Of a DNA stretch of 47,377 nucleotides, positions 25,083-33,488 are shown one piece after another (positions within the stretch are counted from its first letter, which is position 1; every line of letters begins with the position of its first letter). Both the position numbers and the translations under genes were made by a program. Where the stretch lies: the NCBI GenBank assembly GCA_022837505.1, contig JALHFZ010000008.1, forward strand, positions 832-48,208, written 5' to 3'. The stretch comes from Synergistaceae bacterium. Lineage in GTDB: Bacteria; Synergistota; Synergistia; Synergistales; Aminobacteriaceae. Below the pieces are notes generated by a model that ran no database searches, was not told the DNA's origin, and saw only the letters and a list, made by a program, of their open reading frames with translations.

Positions 25083-26208
25083 CGAGCTTCTCAGCCAGGA
25101 TGAAATAAATGCCCTCCTGAGCGGAGCGGATATGGGCAACGGCGGCAAAAAGGGGCCCGGGAACATGTCCCCGGAGCAGATCGGAATCCTCGAGGACGTG
25201 GCGGAGCTTTTTTCAAACTCCGCGGCGAGCGTCTACGGAATGCTCTCGGGAAAAGAGGTATCTGCCGCTGTCTCGGGCATAACCTCCCCTCCCCAGAAGG
25301 ATTTTCCCCCTTCCGCGGGAGATGAGGCTTTCGTCTTCCGCATCACTGCGGGAGGGCTTGGCGATTCCGCCATGGACCTTGTGGTGACCAGGTCAGGAGC
25401 CCTTTCCCTCGCTGACCTGATGATGGGGGGAGAGGGGAAGGACGTGCCCGAGGAGGCGGGGGAACTCTATCTGAATGCAGCCCAGGAGGGGCTGAGTCAG
25501 GTTGTGGGTGCCGCCTTCACCAGCCTCAGCGGGATGCTCGGAGGCCTGCGGATCCTTCCTGAAAATATCTCCTCCGCCCTCGAGAAGGAGGAATGGCTCC
25601 CCTTTTCCACCCGGTCGGCGGAGGATCTTCTCTGGGCTGCCTCGGTGGTGGTTACCATCGAAGGGCTGGGAGATTTCCCCCTGTGGATTCTTCTCCCCCT
25701 CGATACGGCGGGGATGATCGCAGACAAGATCCACGAGGCCATGGCGGGAAAAGGGGCCCAGGAGCCTTCCGCCCCCCGGGACCAGGGGAGGAAGGAATCC
25801 TCCGCAGGGGGGGCGTCCCCCCGGAAAGCCCAGTCTTCACCGGCAGGAAGGGGAGGGGTCCCCTCCTCTGAAAATGTCTACGAGCAGGAATCCGTGGACG
25901 TGCGCCCCGCGGAGTTCGTTCCCCTTGTGTCGAAGGGGCCGAGCGGCGGCAACAGCCGGATCGATCTCGTGGCGGATATACCCGTCCGGGTGACCGTCGA
26001 ATTGGGGCGGACCAGGAAAAATATCTCCGATATTTTAAACATGACCCCCGGTTCCGTGATAGAATTGGACAAAATGGCCGGTGAGGCCGTGGACGTTCTC
26101 GTCAACGGGAAGCTCATAGCGAAAGGGGAAGTGGTGGTGATCGACGAGAACTTCGGCGTCCGCATAACTGAAATCCTTTCATCCTCCGGCCGTGTTCATG
26201 CTCTTTAG
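25075..26208 (+). CDS. fliY: FliY-type switch protein (CheC-like domain plus FliN/SpoA domain)
   Basis: 377 residues. N-terminal CheY-binding-type peptide LLSQDEINALLSG, then a CheC-like domain (about 35-225), a Gly/Ser/Pro-rich linker (about 230-285) and a C-terminal FliN SpoA domain (about 295-372, DIPVRVTVELGRTRKNISDI, GSVIELDKMAGE). In B. subtilis FliY dephosphorylates CheY with two E-x-x-N sites. Here the equivalent positions read E44-L-F-S47 and E138-G-L-S141, so both catalytic asparagines are serine. It probably serves only as the FliN-like C-ring part, leaving phosphatase work to CheC (inference). GTG/ATG start: ATG 25075 overlaps fliM. Confidence 0.92.
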   Translation: MIDELLSQDEINALLSGADMGNGGKKGPGNMSPEQIGILEDVAELFSNSAASVYGMLSGKEVSAAVSGITSPPQKDFPPSAGDEAFVFRITAGGLGDSAMDLVVTRSGALSLADLMMGGEGKDVPEEAGELYLNAAQEGLSQVVGAAFTSLSGMLGGLRILPENISSALEKEEWLPFSTRSAEDLLWAASVVVTIEGLGDFPLWILLPLDTAGMIADKIHEAMAGKGAQEPSAPRDQGRKESSAGGASPRKAQSSPAGRGGVPSSENVYEQESVDVRPAEFVPLVSKGPSGGNSRIDLVADIPVRVTVELGRTRKNISDILNMTPGSVIELDKMAGEAVDVLVNGKLIAKGEVVVIDENFGVRITEILSSSGRVHAL

Positions 26209-26243
26209 GGGCAATCACCGAATCAGCCATTTCCAGGAGAGGG

Positions 26244-26618
26244 ATGTGGGGAATCATGGGGAGAAAAGTTCTGGTCGTGGACGATGCCGCCTTTATGCGG
26301 ATGATGCTGAAGGATATCCTCGTAAAAAACGACTTTGAGGTGGCCGGAGAGGCCGAAAATGGAAATGTCGCCGTGGCCGCCTATCAGAAGATCAGGCCGG
26401 ACATCGTCACCATGGATATCACCATGCCGGAGATGAACGGCATTGAGGCCGTGAAGGCCATTAAAGCCATCGACCCGGATTCGAAGATCATCATGGTCAG
26501 CGCCATGGGGCAGCAGCCCATGGTCATCGAGGCAATCCAGGCGGGGGCCACCGATTTCATCGTCAAGCCCTTTCAGCCTGACCGCGTGGTGGAAGCCCTC
26601 AACAAGGCCCTCGGATAG
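26244..26618 (+). CDS. cheY: Chemotaxis response regulator CheY
   Basis: Single-domain receiver whose phosphorylated form binds FliM. 124 residues from ATG 26244; ATG 26256 (MGRKVLVVDDAAFMR) is an equally possible start because AGGAGAGGG ends right before the first ATG. Acid pocket DD at 13-14, phosphorylated D58 in VTMDITMPEMNG, S in VSAMGQQ and K in FIVKPF. Very close to B. subtilis CheY in sequence and position (between fliY and fliO). Confidence 0.96.
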   Translation: MWGIMGRKVLVVDDAAFMRMMLKDILVKNDFEVAGEAENGNVAVAAYQKIRPDIVTMDITMPEMNGIEAVKAIKAIDPDSKIIMVSAMGQQPMVIEAIQAGATDFIVKPFQPDRVVEALNKALG

Positions 26619-26629
26619 GAAGGCTCACC

Positions 26630-26989
26630 ACGAAACTCCCGTTTCTTTCCGTCGCTGCGGCCGCCGCCTTCGCCCTCCCCGCCGCCGCTGCCCAGGGGGA
26701 TGTTCCCTCCCTTACGGGGTATATGCTGAGAATCGGCCTGAGCCTTGCCCTCCTTGCCCTGGCGGGGTGCGGGGCGGTCCTGTATGCCCGGAGGAGAATG
26801 CCGGCCCGGAGCGGGGGAGGTCTGAAGGTCCTGGCATCCTTGCCTCTGGGCAGGGATGTCCTTTTTTTGGTGCGGTGCGGCCCTGACGTGCTGGCGATCA
26901 CCACCGGAAGCGCAGGAGCCAGAGTGATCGGCCGGTGGAAATATGAGGAATGGAGCCGATGGAATCATGAAGAGTCCGGTAACACCTAG
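26630..26989 (+). CDS. fliO: Flagellar export protein FliO, apparently starting at ACG
   Basis: Assists assembly of the FliP ring. Downstream of ATG 26723 the frame gives a membrane helix (MLRIGLSLALLALAGCGAVL) and a short basic cytoplasmic part (LKVLASLPLGRDVLFLV) typical of FliO. Upstream, the same frame stays open and encodes a classic Sec signal peptide (KLPFLSVAAAAAFALPAAAAQ) but has no ATG, GTG, TTG or CTG. ACG 26630-26632 sits 6 bases after AGGAAGG, exactly where a start is expected, and would give 119 residues. Many FliO proteins have this signal peptide, so the ACG is either a rare start or a T-to-C change in an ATG. The conservative alternative is ATG 26723 (88 residues) without good RBS. 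Confidence 0.7.
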   Translation, partial: TKLPFLSVAAAAAFALPAAAAQGDVPSLTGYMLRIGLSLALLALAGCGAVLYARRRMPARSGGGLKVLASLPLGRDVLFLVRCGPDVLAITTGSAGARVIGRWKYEEWSRWNHEESGNT

Positions 26990-27743
26990 ACTCGGGGCAC
27001 TTCTTCTCTGTATTCTCCTTCTCCTCTGCGCCCTTCCGGCCCGGGGGCAGGAGGGGGCCCCCACAATCCCCATTCCGGCCCTCTCCCTCGGGGTGAAAAT
27101 GGCCGAATCTCCCTCGGATGTGGCCCTCACCCTCCAGATCCTCGCCCTCCTCACCGTCCTCAGCCTCGCCCCGGCCATCGTCCTCATGGTGACGTGCTTT
27201 ACCCGCATCCTCGTCGTCCTCGGCTTCGTCCAGAGGGCCATCGGCCTGCAGCAGACCCCCCCAAATCAGGTCATCGTGGGGCTTGCCCTCTTCCTCACCC
27301 TCTTCATCATGGGCCCCACCTGGGGAAAGGTCTACGACGACGCCCTCGGCCCCTACCTCGCCGGCAGCATTTCCTCTGCTGAGGCCTGGGACGGGACCAT
27401 CGGACCTGTCCGGGAGTTTCTCTTCAAATATACCCGCCAGGAGGAACTCTCCCTCATGGTCACCATGGCGAAGATCGATCAGCCCCGGAACAGCGACGAT
27501 GTCCCCACAAGGGTCCTTCTTCCCGCCTTCATGCTGAGCGAGCTGAAGACGGCCTTCCAGATGGGGGTGGTCATCTTTATCCCCTTCATCGTGGTGGATA
27601 TGATCGTGGCCAGCGTCCTTATGGCCATGGGCATGATCATGCTCCCCCCCATGATGATCTCCCTTCCCTTCAAAATACTGCTCTTCGTCATGGCCGACGG
27701 ATGGGATCTCGTGGTGACGAGCCTGCTCAAGAGCTTCGCCTAA
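26967..27743 (+). CDS. fliP: Flagellar export gate protein FliP
   Basis: Core of the flagellar export gate. 258 residues from ATG 26967, overlapping fliO by 23 bases; an earlier in-frame ATG (26943) adds eight residues ahead of the signal peptide and is less likely. Cleavable signal (PRLGALLLCILLLLCALPARGQ), helices around APAIVLMVTCFTRILVVLGF, GLALFLTLFIMGP, and the C-terminal pair ELKTAFQMGVVIFIPFIVVD and ILLFVMADGW. Normal length. Confidence 0.96.
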   Translation: MKSPVTPRLGALLLCILLLLCALPARGQEGAPTIPIPALSLGVKMAESPSDVALTLQILALLTVLSLAPAIVLMVTCFTRILVVLGFVQRAIGLQQTPPNQVIVGLALFLTLFIMGPTWGKVYDDALGPYLAGSISSAEAWDGTIGPVREFLFKYTRQEELSLMVTMAKIDQPRNSDDVPTRVLLPAFMLSELKTAFQMGVVIFIPFIVVDMIVASVLMAMGMIMLPPMMISLPFKILLFVMADGWDLVVTSLLKSFA

Positions 27744-27755
27744 GGAGGACGGCCC

Positions 27756-28025
27756 ATGTTCCCCGTAAATATGTACGACGTGCTCAGCAACGCCATATGG
27801 ACCACCCTCACCACCGCCCTCCCGGTGCTTCTCGTCGCCATGCTCGTGGGGCTCGTCATCGGCATCCTCCAGACGGCCACATCCATCCAGGAGCAGACCC
27901 TCATCTTCATTCCGAAGATCGTGGCGGTCATGTTCTCCCTGGTGATCTTCGGACCGTGGATGTTCAGCCGCATCGGCGAGATGGCCCGGCTCATCTTCGG
28001 CCAGCTCCACAGGTTCATTCAATGA
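27756..28025 (+). CDS. fliQ: Flagellar export gate protein FliQ
   Basis: 89 residues, two membrane helices (about 18-38 and 52-72) with the family pattern LLVAMLVGLVIGILQTATSI and EQTLIFIPKIVAV. AAGGAGG precedes ATG. Stop overlaps the fliR start (ATGA). Confidence 0.96.
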   Translation: MFPVNMYDVLSNAIWTTLTTALPVLLVAMLVGLVIGILQTATSIQEQTLIFIPKIVAVMFSLVIFGPWMFSRIGEMARLIFGQLHRFIQ

Positions 28026-28807
28026 CGGCGGAGCAGACCGCCTTTATCCCCCTTCTCGCCTTCTACCTCCTTGTGGGAATACGGTTTGTCGGGATGATGT
28101 TCTCCGCCCCCGTCTTCATGGCCTCAAGCATGCCCCTCCCCCTCCGGTTCTGGAGCGCCGCCTTCCTCACCCTCTCCGCCCTTGGCACCCTGAACGGAGA
28201 AGTCCCCCTCGTCCTCTTCGAGAGCTGGACGGCCCTCGCCCTTCTCGCCCTCAGGGAGCTTTTCATCGGCGCGGCCATCGGTTTTTTCGCCGCCCTGCCC
28301 CTCTACGCCCTCCAGATCTCGGGGGAGCTCATCGGAATCTCCATGGGGCTCTCCATGGTCAGCCTCCTCGACCCCCTGAGCGAAGTGCAGATCTCCATCA
28401 TCGGCCAGCTTCAGTTTCTCGTGGGGCTGTGGTTTTACTTCCGCTGGAACGGCCATATCCTCATGACCCAGGCGGTGGTGGAAAGCCTCAAACTCGTTCC
28501 GCCGGGGCGCCTTGCCCTCTCCATCCCATGGGATCTCGGCCTCGGAAGCTGGCTTCACTCGGCCTTTACCCTGAGCCTGCGGTTCGTCCTCCCCTTCTAC
28601 GGCGCCATCCTTCTGGCGGACGTGGGGCTGGGGTTTCTCGCCCGGACCGTCCCCCAGATGAACATCTTTGTTCTGGGCCTTCCCCTGAAGATCGCCCTCG
28701 GATTCTTCGTCCTCATGGTAGTCCTCCCCGTCATGGTGGAGCTCATGGCCGAGAACATGGAGCCCTGGATAGAATACGGGCTGAAGGCGGCGACGGCATG
28801 GCGGTGA
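28022..28807 (+). CDS. fliR: Flagellar export gate protein FliR
   Basis: 261 residues from ATG 28022. Multi-spanning membrane protein with the family signatures FVGMMFSAPVFMASSMPLPLR, QISGELIGISMGLSMVSLLDP and a C-terminal VPQMNIFVLGLPLKIALGF. A longer open frame from 27701 is only fliQ read in another frame. Overlaps flhB by 10 bases. Confidence 0.95.
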   Translation: MTAEQTAFIPLLAFYLLVGIRFVGMMFSAPVFMASSMPLPLRFWSAAFLTLSALGTLNGEVPLVLFESWTALALLALRELFIGAAIGFFAALPLYALQISGELIGISMGLSMVSLLDPLSEVQISIIGQLQFLVGLWFYFRWNGHILMTQAVVESLKLVPPGRLALSIPWDLGLGSWLHSAFTLSLRFVLPFYGAILLADVGLGFLARTVPQMNIFVLGLPLKIALGFFVLMVVLPVMVELMAENMEPWIEYGLKAATAWR

Positions 28808-29952
28808 TCTTTGACCTCCAGTTCTTCTCCCAGGAGAGGACGGAGCCCGCCACTCCGAAGAAGCGGAGAAAAGAGCGGGAGGAGGGGAGGGTAGCCAAGA
28901 GCCAGGACCTGGGTGCTGCCGCGGTGATCCTCACGGGGCTCTTCGCCCTGCTGGTCTTCGGCCGTTTCATGTTCACCTTCGTCCTCTCCTTCACCCGGGA
29001 TGTAATAGGCTTCATGGGAGAAAAAACCCTTCTGCAGGACGGATGGTTTTCTGTGCTCAAGGCCGAGGCCGTCCCGGCGTCGATCCTCCCCTGGATTCCC
29101 CTCGGGATCGCCGCGTCCCTCGGGGCCCTCCTCGTCACCGTATCCCAGGTGGGGTTCACCCTGACGGCCAAGCCTCTCGCTCCGAAGATGGACCGCTTCA
29201 ACCCCGTCTCGGGGCTCAAGAAGGTCATCTCCCTCCGTTCCCTCGTCGAGATGGCCAAGGGGCTCATGAAGGCGGCCCTTTTCGCCCTGGTCATCTATTT
29301 TGCCCTCCGGAAGGATACCCCCGAGATGGTCCAGGCCATACGCCTCCCCCTGGAACACTCCGTCCCCATCCTTCTGAAAAAACTCATGAACCTCTCCTTC
29401 CGGCTGGCCTTTCTCCTGCTGGTCATCGCCGTCTTCGATTACGTCTACCAGAAATGGGAGTTCGAGCGGTCCATCAAGATGAGCAAGCAGGAACTCAAGG
29501 AAGAGTACAAGCAGATGGAGGGCGACCCCCAGGTCCGGAGCAAGATCCGCCAGAAGCAGCGGGAGATGGCCCGGAGCAGGATGATGTCCTCCGTGCCGAA
29601 GGCCGACGTGGTCATCACGAACCCCACCCGCCTCGCCGTGGCCCTGGAATATGACCGGGAGATCATGGAGGCTCCGGTGGCCACCGCCCTCGGCAGCGGC
29701 TACCTGGCCGGGAGGATCCGGGAGATCGCCGCAGAGCACGGCATCCCCCTGGTGGAGAACAAGCCCCTGGCCCGGGCGCTCTTCGAAACCCTTGAACCGG
29801 GGGATGCCGTCCCGGAAGAGCTGTACAAGGCGGTGGCGGAGGTGCTTGCCTTTGTCTACAAGATGAAGGAGCCTCCGAAAAAACCCACCCTCCCACCCCG
29901 GGAGAATGCCCCGGAGGAGGGGGATGTCCGGCGCACCCCCGTTTTCATGTAG
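28798..29952 (+). CDS. flhB: Flagellar export switch protein FlhB, NPTR variant
   Basis: Controls the switch from hook to filament export. 384 residues from ATG 28798. N-terminal peptide SQERTEPATPKKRRKEREEG, four membrane helices (about 40-62, 98-118, 156-172, 200-216), and the cytoplasmic domain. The self-cleavage site is N275-P276-T277-R278: the N-P bond is present but the usual His is Arg (codon CGC at 29629-29631; CAC would be His). C-terminal domain continues with GYLAGRIREIAAEHGIPLVE and ends in a Pro-rich tail. Confidence 0.95.
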   Translation: MAVIFDLQFFSQERTEPATPKKRRKEREEGRVAKSQDLGAAAVILTGLFALLVFGRFMFTFVLSFTRDVIGFMGEKTLLQDGWFSVLKAEAVPASILPWIPLGIAASLGALLVTVSQVGFTLTAKPLAPKMDRFNPVSGLKKVISLRSLVEMAKGLMKAALFALVIYFALRKDTPEMVQAIRLPLEHSVPILLKKLMNLSFRLAFLLLVIAVFDYVYQKWEFERSIKMSKQELKEEYKQMEGDPQVRSKIRQKQREMARSRMMSSVPKADVVITNPTRLAVALEYDREIMEAPVATALGSGYLAGRIREIAAEHGIPLVENKPLARALFETLEPGDAVPEELYKAVAEVLAFVYKMKEPPKKPTLPPRENAPEEGDVRRTPVFM

Positions 29953-30004
29953 AATAGACCGGGATGAAAAATAGATCGGGATAAACAGGGAAGGAGGGGA
30001 TAAA

Positions 30005-32107
30005 GTGGCTGAATCGACGGCGAATATGTCGCCCTTTAAAAAAATGCTTCACTACTCGGACATCGGCATGGCGGCTCTCGTGATCCTCATCGTGGTCATG
30101 ATGATCATCCCCCTGCCCACTTGGCTGCTTGACATCCTCCTCTCCATGAACATCACCATAGGGGTTGTGGTGCTCCTCTCCACCTTCTACGCCCGCAGGG
30201 CCCTCGACCTGGCCGCCTTTCCCACCATGCTGCTCATCGTCACCCTCTTCCGCCTCGCCCTGAACGTCTCCACCACCCGGCTCATCCTTCTGAACGCCGA
30301 CGCCGGGCAGGTGGTCAGCGCCTTCGGAAACTTCGTCGTGGGAGGGAACTACGTGGTCGGCGCGGTAGTCTTTCTCATCCTCGTGGTCATCCAGTTCGTG
30401 GTGATAACGAAGGGAGCGGAACGGGTGGCCGAGGTGGCGGCACGGTTCACCCTCGACGCCATGCCGGGAAAGCAGATGGCCATCGACGCGGACCTCAACG
30501 CCGGGCTCATCGACGAGGCCGGAGCGAAGGAGCGGCGCCTCACCATCCAGCGGGAGGCCGACTTCTACGGCTCCATGGACGGTGCCTCGAAGTTCGTCAA
30601 GGGGGACGCCATCGCCGGACTGATCATCACCATCATCAACATCGTGGGAGGGCTCGCCATCGGCGTCCTTCAGCGGGGCTTCCCCCTCGAGCGAGCCCTC
30701 GGGCTCTACAGTCTTCTCACTGTAGGGGACGGACTCGTCTCCCAGATCCCTGCCCTTCTCTTCTCCACCGCCACGGGGGTCATCGTCACCCGGGCGGCGG
30801 GGCAGACCGACCTCGGCAAAGAGATCTTCTCCTCCTTAACGGCCTACCCCCGCCCCCTCTTCATCGGCTCGATCCTTCTCTTTTCCCTCGCCATCGTCCC
30901 CGGCCTTCCCACCATCCCCTTTCTGCTCCTGGCCTGCTTTCTGTGCCTCATGGGATACTGGGTCTACCGGGAGGGGAAGATTCAGGAGGCCAGAGAGGAC
31001 TCCAAAAAGGAAGGAGGGCGGTCTCCCGCAGGAGCGGAAGGGCAGGGGAGCCCCCCTCCCCCCGCCTCCCCCGAGGATGTCATGCGCCTGCTCACCGTGG
31101 ACCCCATGGAGGCGGAGATCGGATACGCGGTCATCCCCCTGGTGGACCCCGCCCAGGGAGGGGATATGCTCGACCGGATCGGAACCATAAGAAAGCAGAT
31201 GGCCATGGAGCTCGGCCTCATCGTCCCCCCCATCCGCATCCGGGACAACATCCAGATCAAGCCGACGGAATACATCCTCCGGGTCCGGGGGGCGGTGGCG
31301 GGTCGGGGAGAACTTCTCCCCGACCACTACCTCGCCATGAACACCGGGTCCGCCGAGGAGGAGATGGTGGGGATCCCCACCACGGAGCCCGCCTTCGGCC
31401 TTCCCGCCGTATGGATCGCCCCGGAGATGCGGGAAAAGGCCGAATCCCTCGGCTACACCGTGGTGGACGCCCCCTCCGTCTTCGCCACCCACCTCTCCGA
31501 GGTGATCAAGCGCTACGGCGCGGACCTCATCACCCGCCAGGAGGTCCAGAAGCTCACCGACATGGTAAAGGAGGCGGCCCCCGCGGTGGTGGACGAGATG
31601 CTCTCCGTCCTCTCCCTGGGGGAGATCCAGAAGGTCCTTCAGAACCTCGTGAAAGAGCAGATCCCCATCCGGGACCTCGTGAGCATCTTTGAAAGCCTGG
31701 CCGACAACGGCAAGGTCTCCCGGAGCGTGGATTTCCTCACGGAACGGGTACGGGAATCCCTGACCCGGCTGATCACCCTGAAGGTCCAGGACGAAGAGGG
31801 GATCGTCACCGTGGCGGCCCTCTCGCCGAACTGGGAATCGAAGATACAGGCCGCCATCGAAGGGGACCTTCTTCACGGGTGGCAGTTTTCCCTTGAGCCG
31901 AAGGAGGTCCAGCAGCTTCTGAACGCCGTCTCCAGGGCCGCCGAGGAGATGACTCTGCAGGGACATCAGCCCGTGCTGCTCGTCCATCCGGACGTGCGCC
32001 TTGTCGTCCGGAGGATTCTCGAGGGTTCGTTGCCAAGTCTGATCGTTCTGTCCTATAATGAAATATCGCAGGACGCACAGCTCAAATCCGTGGGGATGGT
32101 GGAATAA
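30005..32107 (+). CDS. flhA: Flagellar export gate protein FlhA
   Basis: Nonameric export gate and chaperone docking platform. 700 residues, GTG start after AAGGAGG. N-terminal membrane half with eight helices, FHIPEP signature TLFRLALNVSTTRLIL and cytoplasmic loop EVAARFTLDAMPGKQMAIDA. C-terminal cytoplasmic domain from about 340 after a Gly/Pro-rich linker, with DRIGTIRKQMAMELGLIVPP and LVHPDVRLVVRRI. Normal length. flhF starts one base after the stop. Confidence 0.97.
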   Translation: MAESTANMSPFKKMLHYSDIGMAALVILIVVMMIIPLPTWLLDILLSMNITIGVVVLLSTFYARRALDLAAFPTMLLIVTLFRLALNVSTTRLILLNADAGQVVSAFGNFVVGGNYVVGAVVFLILVVIQFVVITKGAERVAEVAARFTLDAMPGKQMAIDADLNAGLIDEAGAKERRLTIQREADFYGSMDGASKFVKGDAIAGLIITIINIVGGLAIGVLQRGFPLERALGLYSLLTVGDGLVSQIPALLFSTATGVIVTRAAGQTDLGKEIFSSLTAYPRPLFIGSILLFSLAIVPGLPTIPFLLLACFLCLMGYWVYREGKIQEAREDSKKEGGRSPAGAEGQGSPPPPASPEDVMRLLTVDPMEAEIGYAVIPLVDPAQGGDMLDRIGTIRKQMAMELGLIVPPIRIRDNIQIKPTEYILRVRGAVAGRGELLPDHYLAMNTGSAEEEMVGIPTTEPAFGLPAVWIAPEMREKAESLGYTVVDAPSVFATHLSEVIKRYGADLITRQEVQKLTDMVKEAAPAVVDEMLSVLSLGEIQKVLQNLVKEQIPIRDLVSIFESLADNGKVSRSVDFLTERVRESLTRLITLKVQDEEGIVTVAALSPNWESKIQAAIEGDLLHGWQFSLEPKEVQQLLNAVSRAAEEMTLQGHQPVLLVHPDVRLVVRRILEGSLPSLIVLSYNEISQDAQLKSVGMVE

Positions 32108-32108
32108 T

Positions 32109-33488
32109 ATGTCCATGAAGATAAAATCGCAGATCACCTTTCAGGCAAAGGACGAAGCGGAGGCATTGCGCATCGCCGGAGACCGCCTGGGAAGGGATGC
32201 GGTGCTCCTCTCCACCCAGGTGATGAAAGTGGGGGGTTTTCTGGGGTTTTTCCGGAAGACAGTGCTGAAGGTGTCCGCAGCCATCCTCGAGGAGGAGCGG
32301 CAGCCCGAGACGGATACGGAGAAAAAAGAGCGTCTCGCCGCCTTTCAGAAGCTTCTCGACATCAAAAAGGCCGTCGGACCATCGGCCGAAGGTGTGACCA
32401 ACGGAGAAAAGGTTCTGCTCGATGGCCCCAAGACCCCTGCTCCCCTTCTTTCCGGGGCGGGAGTGTATACGCCCCTTCCCAGAAAGCCCGGGCCTGAAAA
32501 AGAAAAGCCGGAAAAAGAAAAGACAGTTGCCGAAGAGCCCGAGGATATTATGGAATTTACCCCACGGAGCACACCTCTCCCGGCGGAAAAATCCACCCTT
32601 TCCTTCCACAGTTCCGGAAAGCTGCAGCAGGAGGTCGACGAGATATCCCAGCGACTCAACAGAGTGCTGAAGCGTCTCGAGACCGAACGGTACGATCCCG
32701 CCCCAGCCCTTCCCAGAGACGAGGGGGGAGAACTCGTATCCCACCTTCTCTCCGCCGATGTATGCGAAGTCCATGCCCGAAGCCTCGTCCAAAAATTCAG
32801 GGAGAACCCTGAGGAGAAGGATTTCATCCCCTGGCTGGGAGGGCGGATCTCCGTGGCGGCGAACAACTCCTGGGATGCCCTCGGCGGCAGAAGGGTCATG
32901 ATCGTCGGCCCCACAGGAGTGGGAAAGACTACCACCATCGCGAAGCTCGCCGCAATCCACGCCCTCTGGGAAAAAAAGAATATCCTCCTCCTTACGGCGG
33001 ACACCTACCGGATCGCTGCGGTGGAACAGCTCCGGACCTATGCGAAAATTCTCGGCGTCCCCATGGACGTGGTCTACGAGGCCTCGGAGATCCCCGGCAT
33101 CCTGGCGAAGCACGGCACCCCTGACCTCGTCCTTCTCGATACCGCCGGCCGGTCCCAGAGGGATACCCGCCGTCTCGAGGAGCTCCGGGGGCTCTACGAC
33201 GCCTTCCTCCCCGATACGGTGCACCTCGCCCTCCCCGCCAATATGAAATACCGGGATATGCTCGATGTGGTAGAGCGTATGGGGGTGGTCCCCCTCTCCC
33301 ACATTATCTTCACGAAACTCGATGAGACCACCACCTACGGTGCGCTGCTCAATATCATGCTTGATTTTGCCCGTCCTGCCTCCTTCTTCACCACGGGGCA
33401 GAATGTCCCCAACGATATCGAGGTTGCGTCGGGGATGCGCCTTGCGGAAAGGCTTCTGAAGAACGAAGGGAGAGCCACAGGTGACTGA
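32109..33488 (+). CDS. flhF: Flagellar biosynthesis GTPase FlhF
   Basis: SRP-type GTPase that places the flagellum at its site. 459 residues from ATG 32109, one base after flhA; weak GGTGG as RBS. N-terminal basic B domain (1-80), a charged, variable linker, N domain, then the NG GTPase core: P-loop MIVGPTGVGKTTTIAKL, LTADTYRIAAVEQLRTYA, DLVLLDTAGRSQRD and IFTKLDETTTYGALLN. Overlaps flhG by 8 bases. Confidence 0.96.
   Translation: MSMKIKSQITFQAKDEAEALRIAGDRLGRDAVLLSTQVMKVGGFLGFFRKTVLKVSAAILEEERQPETDTEKKERLAAFQKLLDIKKAVGPSAEGVTNGEKVLLDGPKTPAPLLSGAGVYTPLPRKPGPEKEKPEKEKTVAEEPEDIMEFTPRSTPLPAEKSTLSFHSSGKLQQEVDEISQRLNRVLKRLETERYDPAPALPRDEGGELVSHLLSADVCEVHARSLVQKFRENPEEKDFIPWLGGRISVAANNSWDALGGRRVMIVGPTGVGKTTTIAKLAAIHALWEKKNILLLTADTYRIAAVEQLRTYAKILGVPMDVVYEASEIPGILAKHGTPDLVLLDTAGRSQRDTRRLEELRGLYDAFLPDTVHLALPANMKYRDMLDVVERMGVVPLSHIIFTKLDETTTYGALLNIMLDFARPASFFTTGQNVPNDIEVASGMRLAERLLKNEGRATGD

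Noticed and set aside
26898..28022. Large minus-strand open frames opposite fliP-fliQ, and others opposite flhA, fliF and cheA
   Set aside because: Codon-bias shadows of GC-rich genes: high His/Gly/Asp content, no RBS, no family match, and plus-strand genes are certain.
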